DNA of 64,000 nucleotides from Paraburkholderia flagellata (GCF_021390645.1 NZ_JAJEJT010000005.1:186001-250000); one strand, 5' to 3'; numbered from the stretch's first letter, positions 35,406 through 44,700 are shown. Made by a program: numbers and translations. Notes: a model not told the origin generated them from the sequence alone.

Positions 35406-36065
35406 TCACCATCCCAGTTGTATCCGACCCAGCGCCATCGACACCGCCGCTTGCACGGGTTCGACGACGGGCAGGGCACACGCTTCCTGCAGTCTCGCGC
35501 GATAGGGCGCCATGCCTGCGCACCCCATGATCAGCACGTGCGCGCCGTGTTCGTCGCGCAGACGTTCGCCGGCGCGAATCATCGCATCGAGGGTGGCGTG
35601 GTGGTCCGCAAGATCGGTCACGCCCCGGCCGATCGCGACTTCGCCCGCAAGTCGACCGCCGATGCCCATCGCGTTCCACGTACGCAGATGGCGTGGAATG
35701 GAGCCCGCGAGTATCGCGACTACGCCGAAGTTCTGCCCGAGCGTCAGCGCGGTCAGCGCCGCGCATTCGCTAATGCCGAACGACAGCACGCCGTCAATTT
35801 CGCGCAGCGCCTGCAGGCCCGGATCGCTGAAACACGCGGTGACAAAGCCGCACGCTTCGTGCCGGTGTTCGCGCGCGAAGCGGGCGACGCGCAGCGCGGC
35901 ATCGTCGACGTCGTGCTGCGTCTGGACGCCCGGCGGCCCATCGGCCAGCGTGACGCAGCGGATCTCGGGGGCGCCATCGTGCCGTAAGGGCGCCATCGCG
36001 GCGTCGATGCCGTCGGTGACCGACTGGCTGCTGTTGGGGTTGATGACGAAGAGTGTCTTTCGCAT
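35406..36065 (-). CDS. Asp/Glu/hydantoin racemase family protein
   Basis: 219 residues. Two-lobed racemase fold with the two catalytic cysteines in FVTACFSDPG and LIMGCAGM. FVINPNSSQSVT is the N-terminal hallmark of the hydantoin/AroM-like branch. Likely racemises a hydantoin or amino acid, which fits the hydantoinase at the operon head. Confidence 0.9.
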   Translation of the reverse strand: MRKTLFVINPNSSQSVTDGIDAAMAPLRHDGAPEIRCVTLADGPPGVQTQHDVDDAALRVARFAREHRHEACGFVTACFSDPGLQALREIDGVLSFGISECAALTALTLGQNFGVVAILAGSIPRHLRTWNAMGIGGRLAGEVAIGRGVTDLADHHATLDAMIRAGERLRDEHGAHVLIMGCAGMAPYRARLQEACALPVVEPVQAAVSMALGRIQLGW

Positions 36066-36098
36066 GACCTGGAACCCTGGTGGAGACGTGGCGTCCGG

Positions 36099-37037
36099 CT
36101 ATTTAATCGAGGCTTCGAGACGCCCGATCAGGCGTCCGAGTTCGGCCTGGTCGGTGGCATCGAGCACCGGACCCGGACGGCGCACGTAGGCCGAGGCGAT
36201 CGCTCCGCGACGGCACAGCGTTTCCTTGCGCAGCGCGAGACCGAGCCCGTACTGGAACTCGTGACGCAAGAGCGGCAGATACACGTTGAAGAGATCTTCT
36301 GCTTCCTCCGGCTTGCCTGCCTGGAACAGGTCGACCACTTTCACGAGCATTTCCGGGTAAGCAAACCCGGTCATCGCCCCATCAGCACCGCGCAGCATTT
36401 CCTGCGGCAGGAACAGTCCGCCGTTGCCCACCAGAATGCTGATGCGGCGCAGGCCGCGCGCCTGGCTTTGCTCGCGGATTTGCGTGAGCTTGCGCATGCC
36501 GGGAAAATCTTCGTGCTTGAACATCACGACCGACGGACAGTCCTCGATCAGACGCAGAATCACGGGCACCGACATATGCACGCCGGTCACCTGAGGGAAG
36601 TCCTGCAAGCAGATGGGAATGTCGTCGCCGAGCAGTTTTGCCACGCTGGCGAAGTAGCCGTATACCTGATCATCGGTCTTCAGATTCGCGACCGGCGCGA
36701 GCATCACGCCCGCCGCGCCGAGCTCCATTGCCTGCCTGGAAAGACGCTCGACATGGCGGTTCGATGCGTGACTCACGCCGACAACCACCGGCACCTTGCC
36801 GTCCACGCGGCGCAGTACGCGCTCCATCACCTGGGTGGTTTCCGCTTCAGTCAGCTTGGGCGCTTCGCCCATCATGCCGAGAATCGTGAAGCCGGTGACA
36901 CCCGAGGCGAGATAGAAGTCGGTCAGGCGATCGATACTTTCCAGATCGAGTTCGCCGCTATGGGTGAACGGCGTGGCCGCGATGATGTAGACGCCCCTGG
37001 AATGCTCGTCAATTCTGTTCTGTCTGGCAGCGTTCAT
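36099..37037 (-). CDS. Dihydrodipicolinate synthase (DapA) family aldolase/dehydratase
   Basis: 312 residues, TIM barrel. IIAATPFTHSGELDLESIDRLTDF and GFTILGMMGEAPKLTEAE match the family's GTTGE region in altered form; the Schiff-base Lys is probably in VVMFKHEDFP. Members condense or cleave pyruvate adducts or dehydrate sugar acids. True DapA is unlikely in this catabolic operon. ATG 37037 follows AAGGAA. Confidence 0.88.
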   Translation of the reverse strand: MNAARQNRIDEHSRGVYIIAATPFTHSGELDLESIDRLTDFYLASGVTGFTILGMMGEAPKLTEAETTQVMERVLRRVDGKVPVVVGVSHASNRHVERLSRQAMELGAAGVMLAPVANLKTDDQVYGYFASVAKLLGDDIPICLQDFPQVTGVHMSVPVILRLIEDCPSVVMFKHEDFPGMRKLTQIREQSQARGLRRISILVGNGGLFLPQEMLRGADGAMTGFAYPEMLVKVVDLFQAGKPEEAEDLFNVYLPLLRHEFQYGLGLALRKETLCRRGAIASAYVRRPGPVLDATDQAELGRLIGRLEASIK

Positions 37038-37106
37038 AAATTTGGATTCCTTAACGAAAGCGAGAGCGATCGCGCGCGTGCGGCGCATCGGCCGCACCCG
37101 GCGCGA

Positions 37107-37775
37107 TCAGATGTGACGTTTGTGTTCCATGCGTCCCAGCCAGCGGGTTAATGGCCACAGAATCAGCAGATAGAGCAGCGCGGCCAGCACGATCGGCGAC
37201 GGGTTGAAGGCGATCGATTGCACGTCGCGTGCGGCGCGAAGGAGTTCCGGCAGCGCGACGACGCTTGCGATGGTGGTCAGCTTGACCACTTCGATGCTAT
37301 TGCCGACGAGGTCCGGTACCACGTTGCGCACCGCCTGCGGCACCACCACGCTCCACAACGCCTGGCCGGGCGTCAGGCCGGTCGAACGCGCCGCTTCCAT
37401 CTGGCCTTTGGGCACACCTTCGAGCCCCGCGCGGAACACCTCGGCGTAGTAGCTCGCGTTGTTCAGACCGAAGGCGAGTACCACGGCGCTCAGCTTGTCG
37501 AGTTCGATGCCGAGAAACGGCCAGCCGAAATAGACAAGGATCAGCAGGACCAGCGGCGGAAACGAGCGGAAGAAGTCAATATAGGCGACGATCGCCCACG
37601 CGACGAGTCGGCTGCGTGCCTGCGTGAGTCCGAGGGCGAGAAATAGTCCCGCGATCACGCCGACCGGGATCACGATCGCCGAGAGCCACACCGTGGTCCA
37701 CAGGCCCGTGAGCAGATGCGGTAAGGCCGCGCGGTAGATCTCAAGGTTGAAAAAATTCTGGATCAGATTGTCCAT
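37107..37775 (-). CDS. Polar amino acid-type ABC transporter permease (operon D, 1)
   Basis: 222 residues, about five membrane helices; EAA loop GVPKGQMEAARSTGLTPGQALWSVVVPQA. Pairs with the permease 15 bases upstream. Identical GQMEAARSTG in both suggests duplication. Confidence 0.92.
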   Translation of the reverse strand: MDNLIQNFFNLEIYRAALPHLLTGLWTTVWLSAIVIPVGVIAGLFLALGLTQARSRLVAWAIVAYIDFFRSFPPLVLLILVYFGWPFLGIELDKLSAVVLAFGLNNASYYAEVFRAGLEGVPKGQMEAARSTGLTPGQALWSVVVPQAVRNVVPDLVGNSIEVVKLTTIASVVALPELLRAARDVQSIAFNPSPIVLAALLYLLILWPLTRWLGRMEHKRHI

Positions 37776-37790
37776 GTCGTCCTCCGCCGC

Positions 37791-38471
37791 TCAATGCTGT
37801 ACCCATCGCTTCTCGACGTAGCGCGAGAAGAGAATGAGCGGAAGAAAGATCGCCACATAGGCAAACGCTGCCATCATGAGCGGCGTCGGATTGCCCGAGT
37901 CGCTGGTCGCGCCCTGTGCCTTGTTCAGCATCTCGTTGAGCGACACCACCGAGCCGAGCGCGGTGTTCTTGGTGATCGAGATGATGCGGTTGGTCAGCGT
38001 CGGAATCGCGCGGCGAATGGCCTGCGGCAGCACCACCCAGCACATCGCCTGCCACCAGCGCATGCCGGTTGAACGCGCGGCTTCCATCTGGCCTTTGTGC
38101 AGCGACGTGATGCCGGCCCACACGCTTTCCTCGGCATACGCGGCGAGCACCAGCGACAGCGACACCCAGGTCACCGCCAGCGCGGACAACTGCACGCCCA
38201 CCGCGGGCAGCCCGAAATACAGCACGATGAGGATCACGAGTGGCGGCAGCGAACGCAGGTTGTCGGCGAAACCCACGATCAACCACGTCAGCGGACGCAC
38301 GTACAGCGCGCGCAGAATCGCGAGCAGGATGCCGAGCGCCGTACCGGTCACGACGACCGCGAGCCCCGTCTCCACCGTGACGAGCGCGCCGGAGAGCAGA
38401 CTCGGCAGGAAACTGGCGGCGACCGGCCCGTTGAAGAAGGTGAACAGAAAGCCCGATGCCGGATCGCTCAT
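37791..38471 (-). CDS. Polar amino acid-type ABC transporter permease (operon D, 2)
   Basis: 226 residues. EAA loop SLHKGQMEAARSTGMRWWQAMCWVVLPQA, and LRSLPPLVILIVLYFG. Its ATG overlaps the ATPase stop by four bases, so translation is coupled. GltJ/GltK-like class. Confidence 0.92.
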   Translation of the reverse strand: MSDPASGFLFTFFNGPVAASFLPSLLSGALVTVETGLAVVVTGTALGILLAILRALYVRPLTWLIVGFADNLRSLPPLVILIVLYFGLPAVGVQLSALAVTWVSLSLVLAAYAEESVWAGITSLHKGQMEAARSTGMRWWQAMCWVVLPQAIRRAIPTLTNRIISITKNTALGSVVSLNEMLNKAQGATSDSGNPTPLMMAAFAYVAIFLPLILFSRYVEKRWVQH

Positions 38472-39268
38472 GACGTCACCCGATTGCCGTAGCGCGAGAG
38501 GAACGCGCGCGTGCGCGCTTCGCGCGGATGTTCGAAGACGTCAGCGGCGCTGCCTTGCTCGACCACCACGCCGCCATCCATGAAGACGACGCGATCGGCG
38601 GCCGCATGGGCAAACGCCATTTCGTGCGTGACGACCAGCATGGTCATGCCGCGCGAGCGCAGGTCGCGCATCACGTTGAGCACGTCTTCGACGAGTTCGG
38701 GATCGAGCGCGCTGGTCGGTTCGTCGAAGAGAATGATGTGCGGCTGCAGCGCCACGGCCCGCGCGATGCCCACACGCTGCTGCTGGCCGCCGGATAGTTG
38801 CCCTGGCATCGCCTGCGCCTTGTGGCCGAGACCGACCTGTTCGAGCGCGGCCTGCGCCAGCCTGTGCGCTTCCGCCTTCGGGCGCTTTTGCACCTTGCGC
38901 AGCGCGAGCGCGACGTTGTCGAGCGCGTTCAGATGCGGATACAAGTTGAACTGCTGGAACACCATGCCGACGTCCTGACGCACCTTGTTGATGTCGGTCG
39001 ACGGGTTCGTCACGTCGTGTCCGTTGGCGACGATCTTTCCGTCGGTCGGCACTTCGAGCAGGTTGCAGCAGCGCAGCATCGTGCTTTTGCCGGAACCCGA
39101 CGGCCCGATCACGCACACCAGTTCGCCAGCGCGCACCTGCAGGTCCACGCCGCGTAGCACGTCGTTGTTTCCGTAGCGTTTGCGCAGCCCCGCGATATTG
39201 AGGATGACCGGCCCAGCGCTGACCTGGGCGAGCGGGGAGGGCGTCGTCTGGGCGAGGTTGCTTGCCAT
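38468..39268 (-). CDS. Polar amino acid-type ABC transporter ATPase (operon D)
   Basis: 266 residues. Walker [10 protein letters not shown] at 55-63, signature LSGGQQQR, Walker [15 protein letters not shown]-loop VVTHEMAF. The first 20 residues are a poorly conserved leader. ATG 39268 is 38 bases after the SBP stop. All motifs canonical. Confidence 0.94.
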   Translation of the reverse strand: MASNLAQTTPSPLAQVSAGPVILNIAGLRKRYGNNDVLRGVDLQVRAGELVCVIGPSGSGKSTMLRCCNLLEVPTDGKIVANGHDVTNPSTDINKVRQDVGMVFQQFNLYPHLNALDNVALALRKVQKRPKAEAHRLAQAALEQVGLGHKAQAMPGQLSGGQQQRVGIARAVALQPHIILFDEPTSALDPELVEDVLNVMRDLRSRGMTMLVVTHEMAFAHAAADRVVFMDGGVVVEQGSAADVFEHPREARTRAFLSRYGNRVTS

Positions 39269-39306
39269 GTGATTCACCTTTGGCGCGTTTGCGCAGTCCG
39301 CAGCGA

Positions 39307-40161
39307 TCATTTGCATGACAGTGTGACGGGTGTCGGGTCGTAGCCTTCCGTGCCTGGGACGCCAGTTCCCGGCGTGATGGCGATGGCGGCGTCGGTGGTG
39401 TCCGGTTTGAAACCGAACCACTTCACGGCGAGCGCCGAGATCGCGCCGTCTTTCTTCATGCACTTGAGCACGCTCGACACTTTGGCGCGGCCTTCGGTAT
39501 CGTCCTTGCGGAACGCGATCGCCCAGACGAGACCGGTCTTGATCGTGTAGCTGGTTTGCAGTTGCGGGTTCTGCTTCGCCGCCCACGCGGCCACCGTCGA
39601 GCCGGCCAGGTTAAAGTTCGCGCGGCCCGCGAGCACGGCCTGTACGGCATCGGCGTTGCCGCCGTAGACGTCGTAGCGGAAGCCGTATTTGTCCTTGTTT
39701 TCGCGCGCCCATCCTTCGTAGTTCGAACCTTTGTTGACAGCGATCGTCTTGCCCTTCAGGTCTTCGAGCTTCGTGAGCGGCGGCGTGCTCTTCGCTTCGA
39801 GGAAGGTGTAGTTGGTGTCCAGGTAGCCGTCGGAGAAAAGCAGCGTTTTCGCGCGTTCCGGCGTGACCGTCACCGGCGCGATCAGGAAGTCGTAGCGGTG
39901 GCTGTTCAATCCCGGCACCAGGCCGGAGAACTCCGCGGGCTCAATCGTGATCGGGCGGCCGAGGCGCTTCGCGATCTCATTGCCCAGGTCGACGTTGAAG
40001 CCCTGCACGCCGCCGTCCAGCTTCGCCATTGCGTGCGGCGCGAAAGTCGCGTCGACGGCGGTTTTGATCGGCGTGGCCTCTGCCCAGCAGGAGGATGCGA
40101 CGCCGATCAGCAGGACGCAGCCAAGCGTTGTCTGGCGAAAGAGAAGCTCGAATGCCTTCAT
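39307..40161 (-). CDS. Polar amino acid-type ABC transporter, periplasmic binding protein (operon D)
   Basis: 284 residues. Signal peptide to about 27 (LGCVLLIGVASSCWAEA), then a family 3 binding domain: VDATFAPHAMAKLDGGVQGFNVDLGNEIAKRLG, and LKGKTIAVNKGSNYEGW. ATG follows GGAG. Position right after the hydantoinase gene suggests a hydantoin- or ureide-like ligand (inference). Confidence 0.92.
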   Translation of the reverse strand: MKAFELLFRQTTLGCVLLIGVASSCWAEATPIKTAVDATFAPHAMAKLDGGVQGFNVDLGNEIAKRLGRPITIEPAEFSGLVPGLNSHRYDFLIAPVTVTPERAKTLLFSDGYLDTNYTFLEAKSTPPLTKLEDLKGKTIAVNKGSNYEGWARENKDKYGFRYDVYGGNADAVQAVLAGRANFNLAGSTVAAWAAKQNPQLQTSYTIKTGLVWAIAFRKDDTEGRAKVSSVLKCMKKDGAISALAVKWFGFKPDTTDAAIAITPGTGVPGTEGYDPTPVTLSCK

Positions 40162-40212
40162 AGGGTTCTCCGGAGAGGTCGGGAGGAGTCGGTTGAAATC
40201 GTGGACGAGGCG

Positions 40213-41721
40213 TTACTGTTCGTGCCTTGGACCGTTCAGGCCGATCAGCGAGCGAAAGGCGCCGCGCGTAGCGGACGCGCCGGTGCGTTCGACGACCGGC
40301 GCGGGCCGCGAACGGGCGATGAACTGGCCGCTGCCGGCTTCGACGTGCAACTGGTTGCCGCTGACCACGCAGCGGCCGCGGCTGTAGACCTCGACCGGCC
40401 AGCCGTGAAGCTCGCGGCCTTCGTACGGCGTGTAGCCCACGCGGTCGTGGAGGATCGAGGCGGTCACGGTCACCTTGTGGTGCGGGTCCCACACGGCGAG
40501 GTCGGCATCCGCGCCGATCGCGAGGCTGCCCTTGCGCGGCGCGAGGCCGTACATGTGCGCATGGTTGGTCGCCGTCAGCGCGACAAACTTCTCGATGCTT
40601 AGACGACCTTTCATCACGCCCTCGGAGAACAGCAGCGGCAGACGCAGTTCGATGCCGGGCACGCCGTTGGCCATTTCCTTGAAGGTCGTATCGCCGCCCC
40701 TGGGCAGCTTGCCTGACGCATCGAAACGATAGGGCGCGTGATCGGACGAGTAGACGTTCAGCGTGCCGTCGAGAAAGCCCAGCCACACCGCTTCCTGCGA
40801 ATCGGCGTCGCCGGGCGGCGGACTGCAACAGTACTTCGCGCCTTCCATGCCGTCGAGATCGCTGTCTTTCGCTTCGAGAAAGAGATATTGCGGGCAGCTT
40901 TCCGCGTAGATCGGCGCGCCGATGTTCTGCGCATGACGGATCGTCGCGATCGCCTCACGGCTGCTCATATGCACCATCAGCAGCGGCACGTCGATCAGAC
41001 GCGACAGCGCGATCGCGCGATGCGTCGCTTCCGCTTCGACGAGCGGGTCGTGCGCGACGGCGTGGAACCTGGGTGCCTTGTGGCCGCGTTCGAGCAGGCG
41101 CTGCGCGACCCACTTGATCATGTCGTGGTTCTCGGCGTGCATCATCACCAGCGCGCCGTGTTCGCCCGCGACCGCCATCACGTCGAGCAACTGATGATCG
41201 TCGAGCTTGAGCTTGTCGTAGGTCATGTAGACCTTGAGCGACGTAATGCCGTCGCGAATCACCGTGGGCAGATCCTGCGTGAGTGACGCGTCGTCGGGAT
41301 TCGTGAGGATCAGGTGAAACCCGTAGTCGATCACCGCCTTGGCTTTGGCGCGCGCCGAGTAGTCGGCGAGCACGTCGGGGATACGGTCGTTGCGATGCTG
41401 CGCGGCGAACGAGAGGACGGTCGTGGTGCCGCCGAACGCGGCCGAGACGGTGCCGGAGTAGAAGTCGTCGGCACACATCACGCCCATGCCGGAAAGCTGC
41501 TCGATATGGGTATGACTATCGATGCCGCCCGGCAGCACCCACTTGCCCGCTGCGTCGACGTCGCGCAGGCCGGGTGCCAGGTTGGGCCCGATGGCCACGA
41601 TCACCCCGTCCTTCACGCCGATGTCGGCTTCCTGCGTGCCGTCCGCGTTGCAGATCCGTCCGTTGCGGATCGTCAGGTCAAATCGCGCCGATGCGGGAGA
41701 GGAGGTGCCGGACAGGGCCAT
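40213..41721 (-). CDS. hydA: Dihydropyrimidinase / D-hydantoinase family amidohydrolase
   Basis: 502 residues. All binuclear metal residues are visible: GGIDSHTHIE (HxH), ITSLKVYMTY (carboxylated Lys), MMHAENHDM (His), LLMVHMSSREA (His), SSDHAPYRF (Asp). Opens cyclic amides such as dihydropyrimidines and 5-substituted hydantoins to N-carbamoyl amino acids. First gene of operon D. No N-carbamoylase gene is present in the window, so either it is encoded elsewhere or the substrate is another cyclic imide or amide. Confidence 0.9.
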   Translation of the reverse strand: MALSGTSSPASARFDLTIRNGRICNADGTQEADIGVKDGVIVAIGPNLAPGLRDVDAAGKWVLPGGIDSHTHIEQLSGMGVMCADDFYSGTVSAAFGGTTTVLSFAAQHRNDRIPDVLADYSARAKAKAVIDYGFHLILTNPDDASLTQDLPTVIRDGITSLKVYMTYDKLKLDDHQLLDVMAVAGEHGALVMMHAENHDMIKWVAQRLLERGHKAPRFHAVAHDPLVEAEATHRAIALSRLIDVPLLMVHMSSREAIATIRHAQNIGAPIYAESCPQYLFLEAKDSDLDGMEGAKYCCSPPPGDADSQEAVWLGFLDGTLNVYSSDHAPYRFDASGKLPRGGDTTFKEMANGVPGIELRLPLLFSEGVMKGRLSIEKFVALTATNHAHMYGLAPRKGSLAIGADADLAVWDPHHKVTVTASILHDRVGYTPYEGRELHGWPVEVYSRGRCVVSGNQLHVEAGSGQFIARSRPAPVVERTGASATRGAFRSLIGLNGPRHEQ

Positions 41722-42023
41722 GAGAAGTGCTCAATGTGGTTCCGATGGCCAGAGTATTGAGAGCAAAAAAAAACATGGCAATTGCATATTTGATGGGATA
41801 GATTAACAACGTGTTAAGTCTTTACTCCGCTCAGGCTGCTTTCGTCCCGCCCATGTCGCGGTTGACCTTCCATCGGGTGGCGGCTGCATCGGCGCGTGAA
41901 CACGCCCCGCAGGGCGCGTGGGTGAAGCGGTCGCGAACTGTCGTGCAGCGGCGAATGCGCCTGCTCCAGATTTAACCTTGCAACAACGACTCGGGACGCA
42001 CGTCAGTCTCGTCGGCCTCTTTC
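41722..42023. promoter_or_regulatory. Divergent control region with LysR box TTAACAACGTGTTAA (41803-41817)
   Basis: A 300-base gap between hydA and a LysR gene. The perfect palindrome TTAACA-ACG-TGTTAA satisfies T-N11-A and sits 82 bases before hydA and about 205 before the LysR start. The A-rich, low-GC stretch at 41760-41800 is suited to the hydA promoter. No other structure seen. Confidence 0.6.
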
Positions 42024-42944
42024 ATGTCACTCAACCTTCGCCAGATCGAAGTATTCCGCGCGGTCATGATCACGGGATCGATCCGTGGCGCGTCGGAGCT
42101 GCTGTTCGTGTCCGAGCCGGCCGTGAGCCGTCTGTTGTCCCACATGGAGCAGCGCATCGGCTTCGCGCTTTTCGAGCGCATTCGCGGTCGTCTGCATGCG
42201 ACGCTCGAAGCGCGAAAGCTGTTTCCGGAAGTGGAGACCGTCTACGAGTGCGTGAAGCGCGTCAATGAGATGGCGCGCGATCTCAGCGAGCATCAGGAAG
42301 GCATCCTCAATCTCGTGGCGAGTCCGAGTGTCGGACAGATGGTGATTCCGCACGCGATCGCTGAGTACAGGCAGAGTCATCCAAACGTCAAGCTGACGTT
42401 CCACTACCTCAACTATGTGCCGCTCATCGAACGTCTGCTGAAGCGGCAGGCGGATCTCGCGATCACAATCCTGCCGTCGAATCATCCGAACCTGGAGCAC
42501 GAGGTGATCGGCGAAGGGCAGCTCATCTGTATCTGTCCGTACAACCATCCGCTGTCGCGGCGCGCCGAGATCAAGGTCGCGGACCTGCTGGCGTATCCAT
42601 TCATTTCGTACGAGCGCAATTCACCGTTCGGGCAGATGGTGCAGAAGGTGTTCGCCGACTGCGATGAAACCGTCAAGCCCGTGATCGAAGTGGGCTCGCC
42701 GCAAAATGCGTGCGCGCTGGTGCAGGCGGGTGCGGGCATCGCGCTCGTCGATTCCTTCTCCGCTCGCAGCTGGTCGGCGAGCCGGTTCGTCGCACGGCCG
42801 ATGGCCGATGCGCCGCAGCTCAACGCGTATCTCGTGCGGCTGCGCGACGAGCCGCAATCACAGCTGACTCACACCTTTGTCGAGACGCTGAAATCGGTGA
42901 TGTTGAACGAAGGCCATCTTTCGAAGCTCGATAGATGTGCTTAA
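42024..42944 (+). CDS. LysR-family regulator of operon D
   Basis: 306 residues. HTH: LRQIEVFRAVMITGSIRGASELLFVSEPAVSRLLSHMEQ; effector domain begins GILNLVASPSVGQMVIPHAI. Divergent from hydA with a LysR palindrome between them, so it most likely controls operon D. The start has no strong ribosome site but fits the family N-terminus exactly. Confidence 0.92.
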   Translation: MSLNLRQIEVFRAVMITGSIRGASELLFVSEPAVSRLLSHMEQRIGFALFERIRGRLHATLEARKLFPEVETVYECVKRVNEMARDLSEHQEGILNLVASPSVGQMVIPHAIAEYRQSHPNVKLTFHYLNYVPLIERLLKRQADLAITILPSNHPNLEHEVIGEGQLICICPYNHPLSRRAEIKVADLLAYPFISYERNSPFGQMVQKVFADCDETVKPVIEVGSPQNACALVQAGAGIALVDSFSARSWSASRFVARPMADAPQLNAYLVRLRDEPQSQLTHTFVETLKSVMLNEGHLSKLDRCA

Positions 42945-43222
42945 TGAATGCCATTCGATTTAAGGCCTGTCTCCTCTCAAGGATTTTCGCTGCGCACTCA
43001 TCATCCTATACGGGATTGAGCTCATGCAAATGATCCGCAAGGGGCAGAGGCGTCACGAATACCTCGCCGCGACGACTGCCGACCAATTCACAGCGGATTG
43101 CCGTTATGAGGTGGGCCATCCGAGCTTCTGCGCCCGATAAAGCGACGCTCGCACGACAACGCGATGAAAAGGAGCGATCAGGGCATTGTCAAGATGCGGG
43201 ATCGGTCGCGTGAGATGGCGCG
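42945..43222. mobile_element. Transposase C-terminal remnant in IS debris
   Basis: In the plus frame near 43000-43090 the sequence encodes ALIILYGIELMQMIRKGQ and then a short diverged tail, matching the GIE.M.MIRKGQ block found near the end of DDE transposases of the IS6/IS240 kind. Nothing upstream of it is recognisable, so only the last part of one element survives. It precedes an N-terminal fragment of another element. Confidence 0.5.
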
Positions 43223-43621
43223 ATGAAGAAATCGAAATCGCTCTATCACGGTCACCGTTTCCCAGCCGGCGTCATCAGTTGCGCCGTGCGCTGGTACTTT
43301 CGCTTCCAGTTAAGCTTGCGCGACATTGAGGAGTTGCTCCTCGAGCGCGGCGTGGTTGTGACCTACGAGACGATCCGATGCTGGTGCGACACATTCGGCG
43401 TGAGATTTGCCCGCCGGGTGAAAGCGGCGCGCCGCAAGCCGGGTAGTACGTGGCATCTTGACGAGATGTTCGTCACACTGCGCGGCGAGCCTTACTTATT
43501 GTGGCGTGCGGTCGACGAGCACGGCGCCGAACTCGACATCCTGATGCAAAAGCGGCGTGACAAGGCCGCCGCGAAATGCTTCAAGTTGACAAAGCCAGCC
43601 GTAGTACTGCCACTCAAATAG
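43223..43621 (+). pseudogene. Truncated IS6-family transposase (N-terminal half)
   Basis: 132 codons of a protein normally about 235 long. It has the IS6 N-terminus (YHGHRFPAGVISCAVRWYFRF, LSLRDIEELLLERGVVVTYETIRCWC) and the first catalytic Asp in STWHLDEMF. The match ends after KRRDKAAAKCF (about 43583), where the family continues with a second Asp and Glu region. Downstream codons to the stop are foreign. Cannot transpose. Confidence 0.85.
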
Positions 43622-43866
43622 CCCGTCTGCCGTCCTTATCTGCGGATTCAACCCTTCGATGCAACACAATCAAAGCTGCGTCAGCAGCGGGTGTATTGCA
43701 GATGAAGTACAGAACCCGGATCTATTACAGCGAGAGCCAGAAGGCGTTGATGTGGGAGCGCTGGCGCGCTGGCGTAACGCGCCGGTGTTGGAGCGCACCG
43801 CTCGCTCAACTTTCCACCGAACACCTGAATACGCGCGTGTGGTCTGGCTTGCTTCTTCTATTTTCG
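43622..43866 (+). mobile_element. IS30-family transposase N-terminal scrap and unassigned sequence
   Basis: At 43702-43768 the plus strand encodes MKYRTRIYYSESQKALMWER, the start of IS30-type transposases, and then diverges at once. No other part of that gene is found. With the two fragments upstream, at least three insertion sequences have left remnants between operon D's LysR and the TetR gene. Confidence 0.6.
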
Positions 43867-44493
43867 CTATGCAGTCAGAACACGGCGCGCGAAGAAGCGC
43901 TGCATCTCTCGCGCGGTGGGCGACATGCCAGTGAAAACTTCGGCATACGTAGCAATTCGCGTCATCCGCTCCGCCATCGGCTCTGTCGTCTTCATCGATA
44001 CATAGCCGAGTTGCGTCAGATACATCGTGCGAGCGCGCACCTGAGCCGCGAGCAACTCGTAGCCGAAGCGTTCGAACATTTCCGTCAACGCTGCAATGCG
44101 CTTCGCGTCCGCGTCTGCCAGCTCGGCCGCGATCTGCGGCGCCTGCTGCCCCCAACTGCGGATGGCCGCTTCGTAACGGTTGTCGAAGATCGTGTCGTCG
44201 AACCAGCAGTCGAATACATTCAGCACGGCTTCTGAAATCGTCTCCGCGTAGGCTTCCGTGCGCGCGATCCAGTTGATGGTGTTCGTTGCTTTCCAGCGTC
44301 CAAGCAGCGTGGCGAGCAATTCTTCCCGGTCCTTGAAGAACCAGTAGAAGCTCGTCCGTGACATATTCAGCTTCTTGGCTAGCGGCAGAATCCGCACGGA
44401 TTCGATGCCGCTCTCGAGCAGGCTTTCCGTCGCTGCGTCGAGCCACGTATCCGCCGTCCCGCGGATGTTGTCGGATGCAATCGGTTCTTCCAT
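43867..44493 (-). CDS. TetR-family regulator of locus E
   Basis: 208 residues. N-terminal HTH: WLDAATESLLESGIESVRILPLAKKLNMSRTSFYWFFKDREELLATLL; the C-terminal ligand domain is of unclassified type. ATG 44493 chosen to fit the family. Divergent from the flavoprotein gene at 44781, with a strong inverted repeat over that gene's promoter, so it is probably its repressor. Its 3' end abuts IS debris. Confidence 0.9.
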   Translation of the reverse strand: MEEPIASDNIRGTADTWLDAATESLLESGIESVRILPLAKKLNMSRTSFYWFFKDREELLATLLGRWKATNTINWIARTEAYAETISEAVLNVFDCWFDDTIFDNRYEAAIRSWGQQAPQIAAELADADAKRIAALTEMFERFGYELLAAQVRARTMYLTQLGYVSMKTTEPMAERMTRIATYAEVFTGMSPTAREMQRFFARRVLTA

Positions 44494-44662
44494 TGGCAAA
44501 CGTCCTCCTGCTCGAATCGTCGATCGGTTGTGTACATCACAACCGACATTGTGCCGCACCGTGCAACGGCACAGGCCGTTACACCGGGCACGGGCTCTTA
44601 CCTCCGGCCCATTGCTTCAAATTGCCCTGATGCGCCCATCATAAGGGCTTTCCCGAGCAATG

Positions 44663-44700
44663 TGTACACATGTGTTTTGTTTACTTGACACATGTGTACA
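44663..44700. promoter_or_regulatory. TetR operator: 12-bp perfect inverted repeat overlapping the -35 box
   Basis: TGTACACATGTG at 44663-44674 and CACATGTGTACA at 44689-44700 are exact inverted copies 14 bases apart. The second arm overlaps a perfect TTGACA (44685-44690); TAACCT 17 bases on is a plausible -10. Occupancy by the adjacent TetR would block transcription of the flavoprotein gene. Confidence 0.75.
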
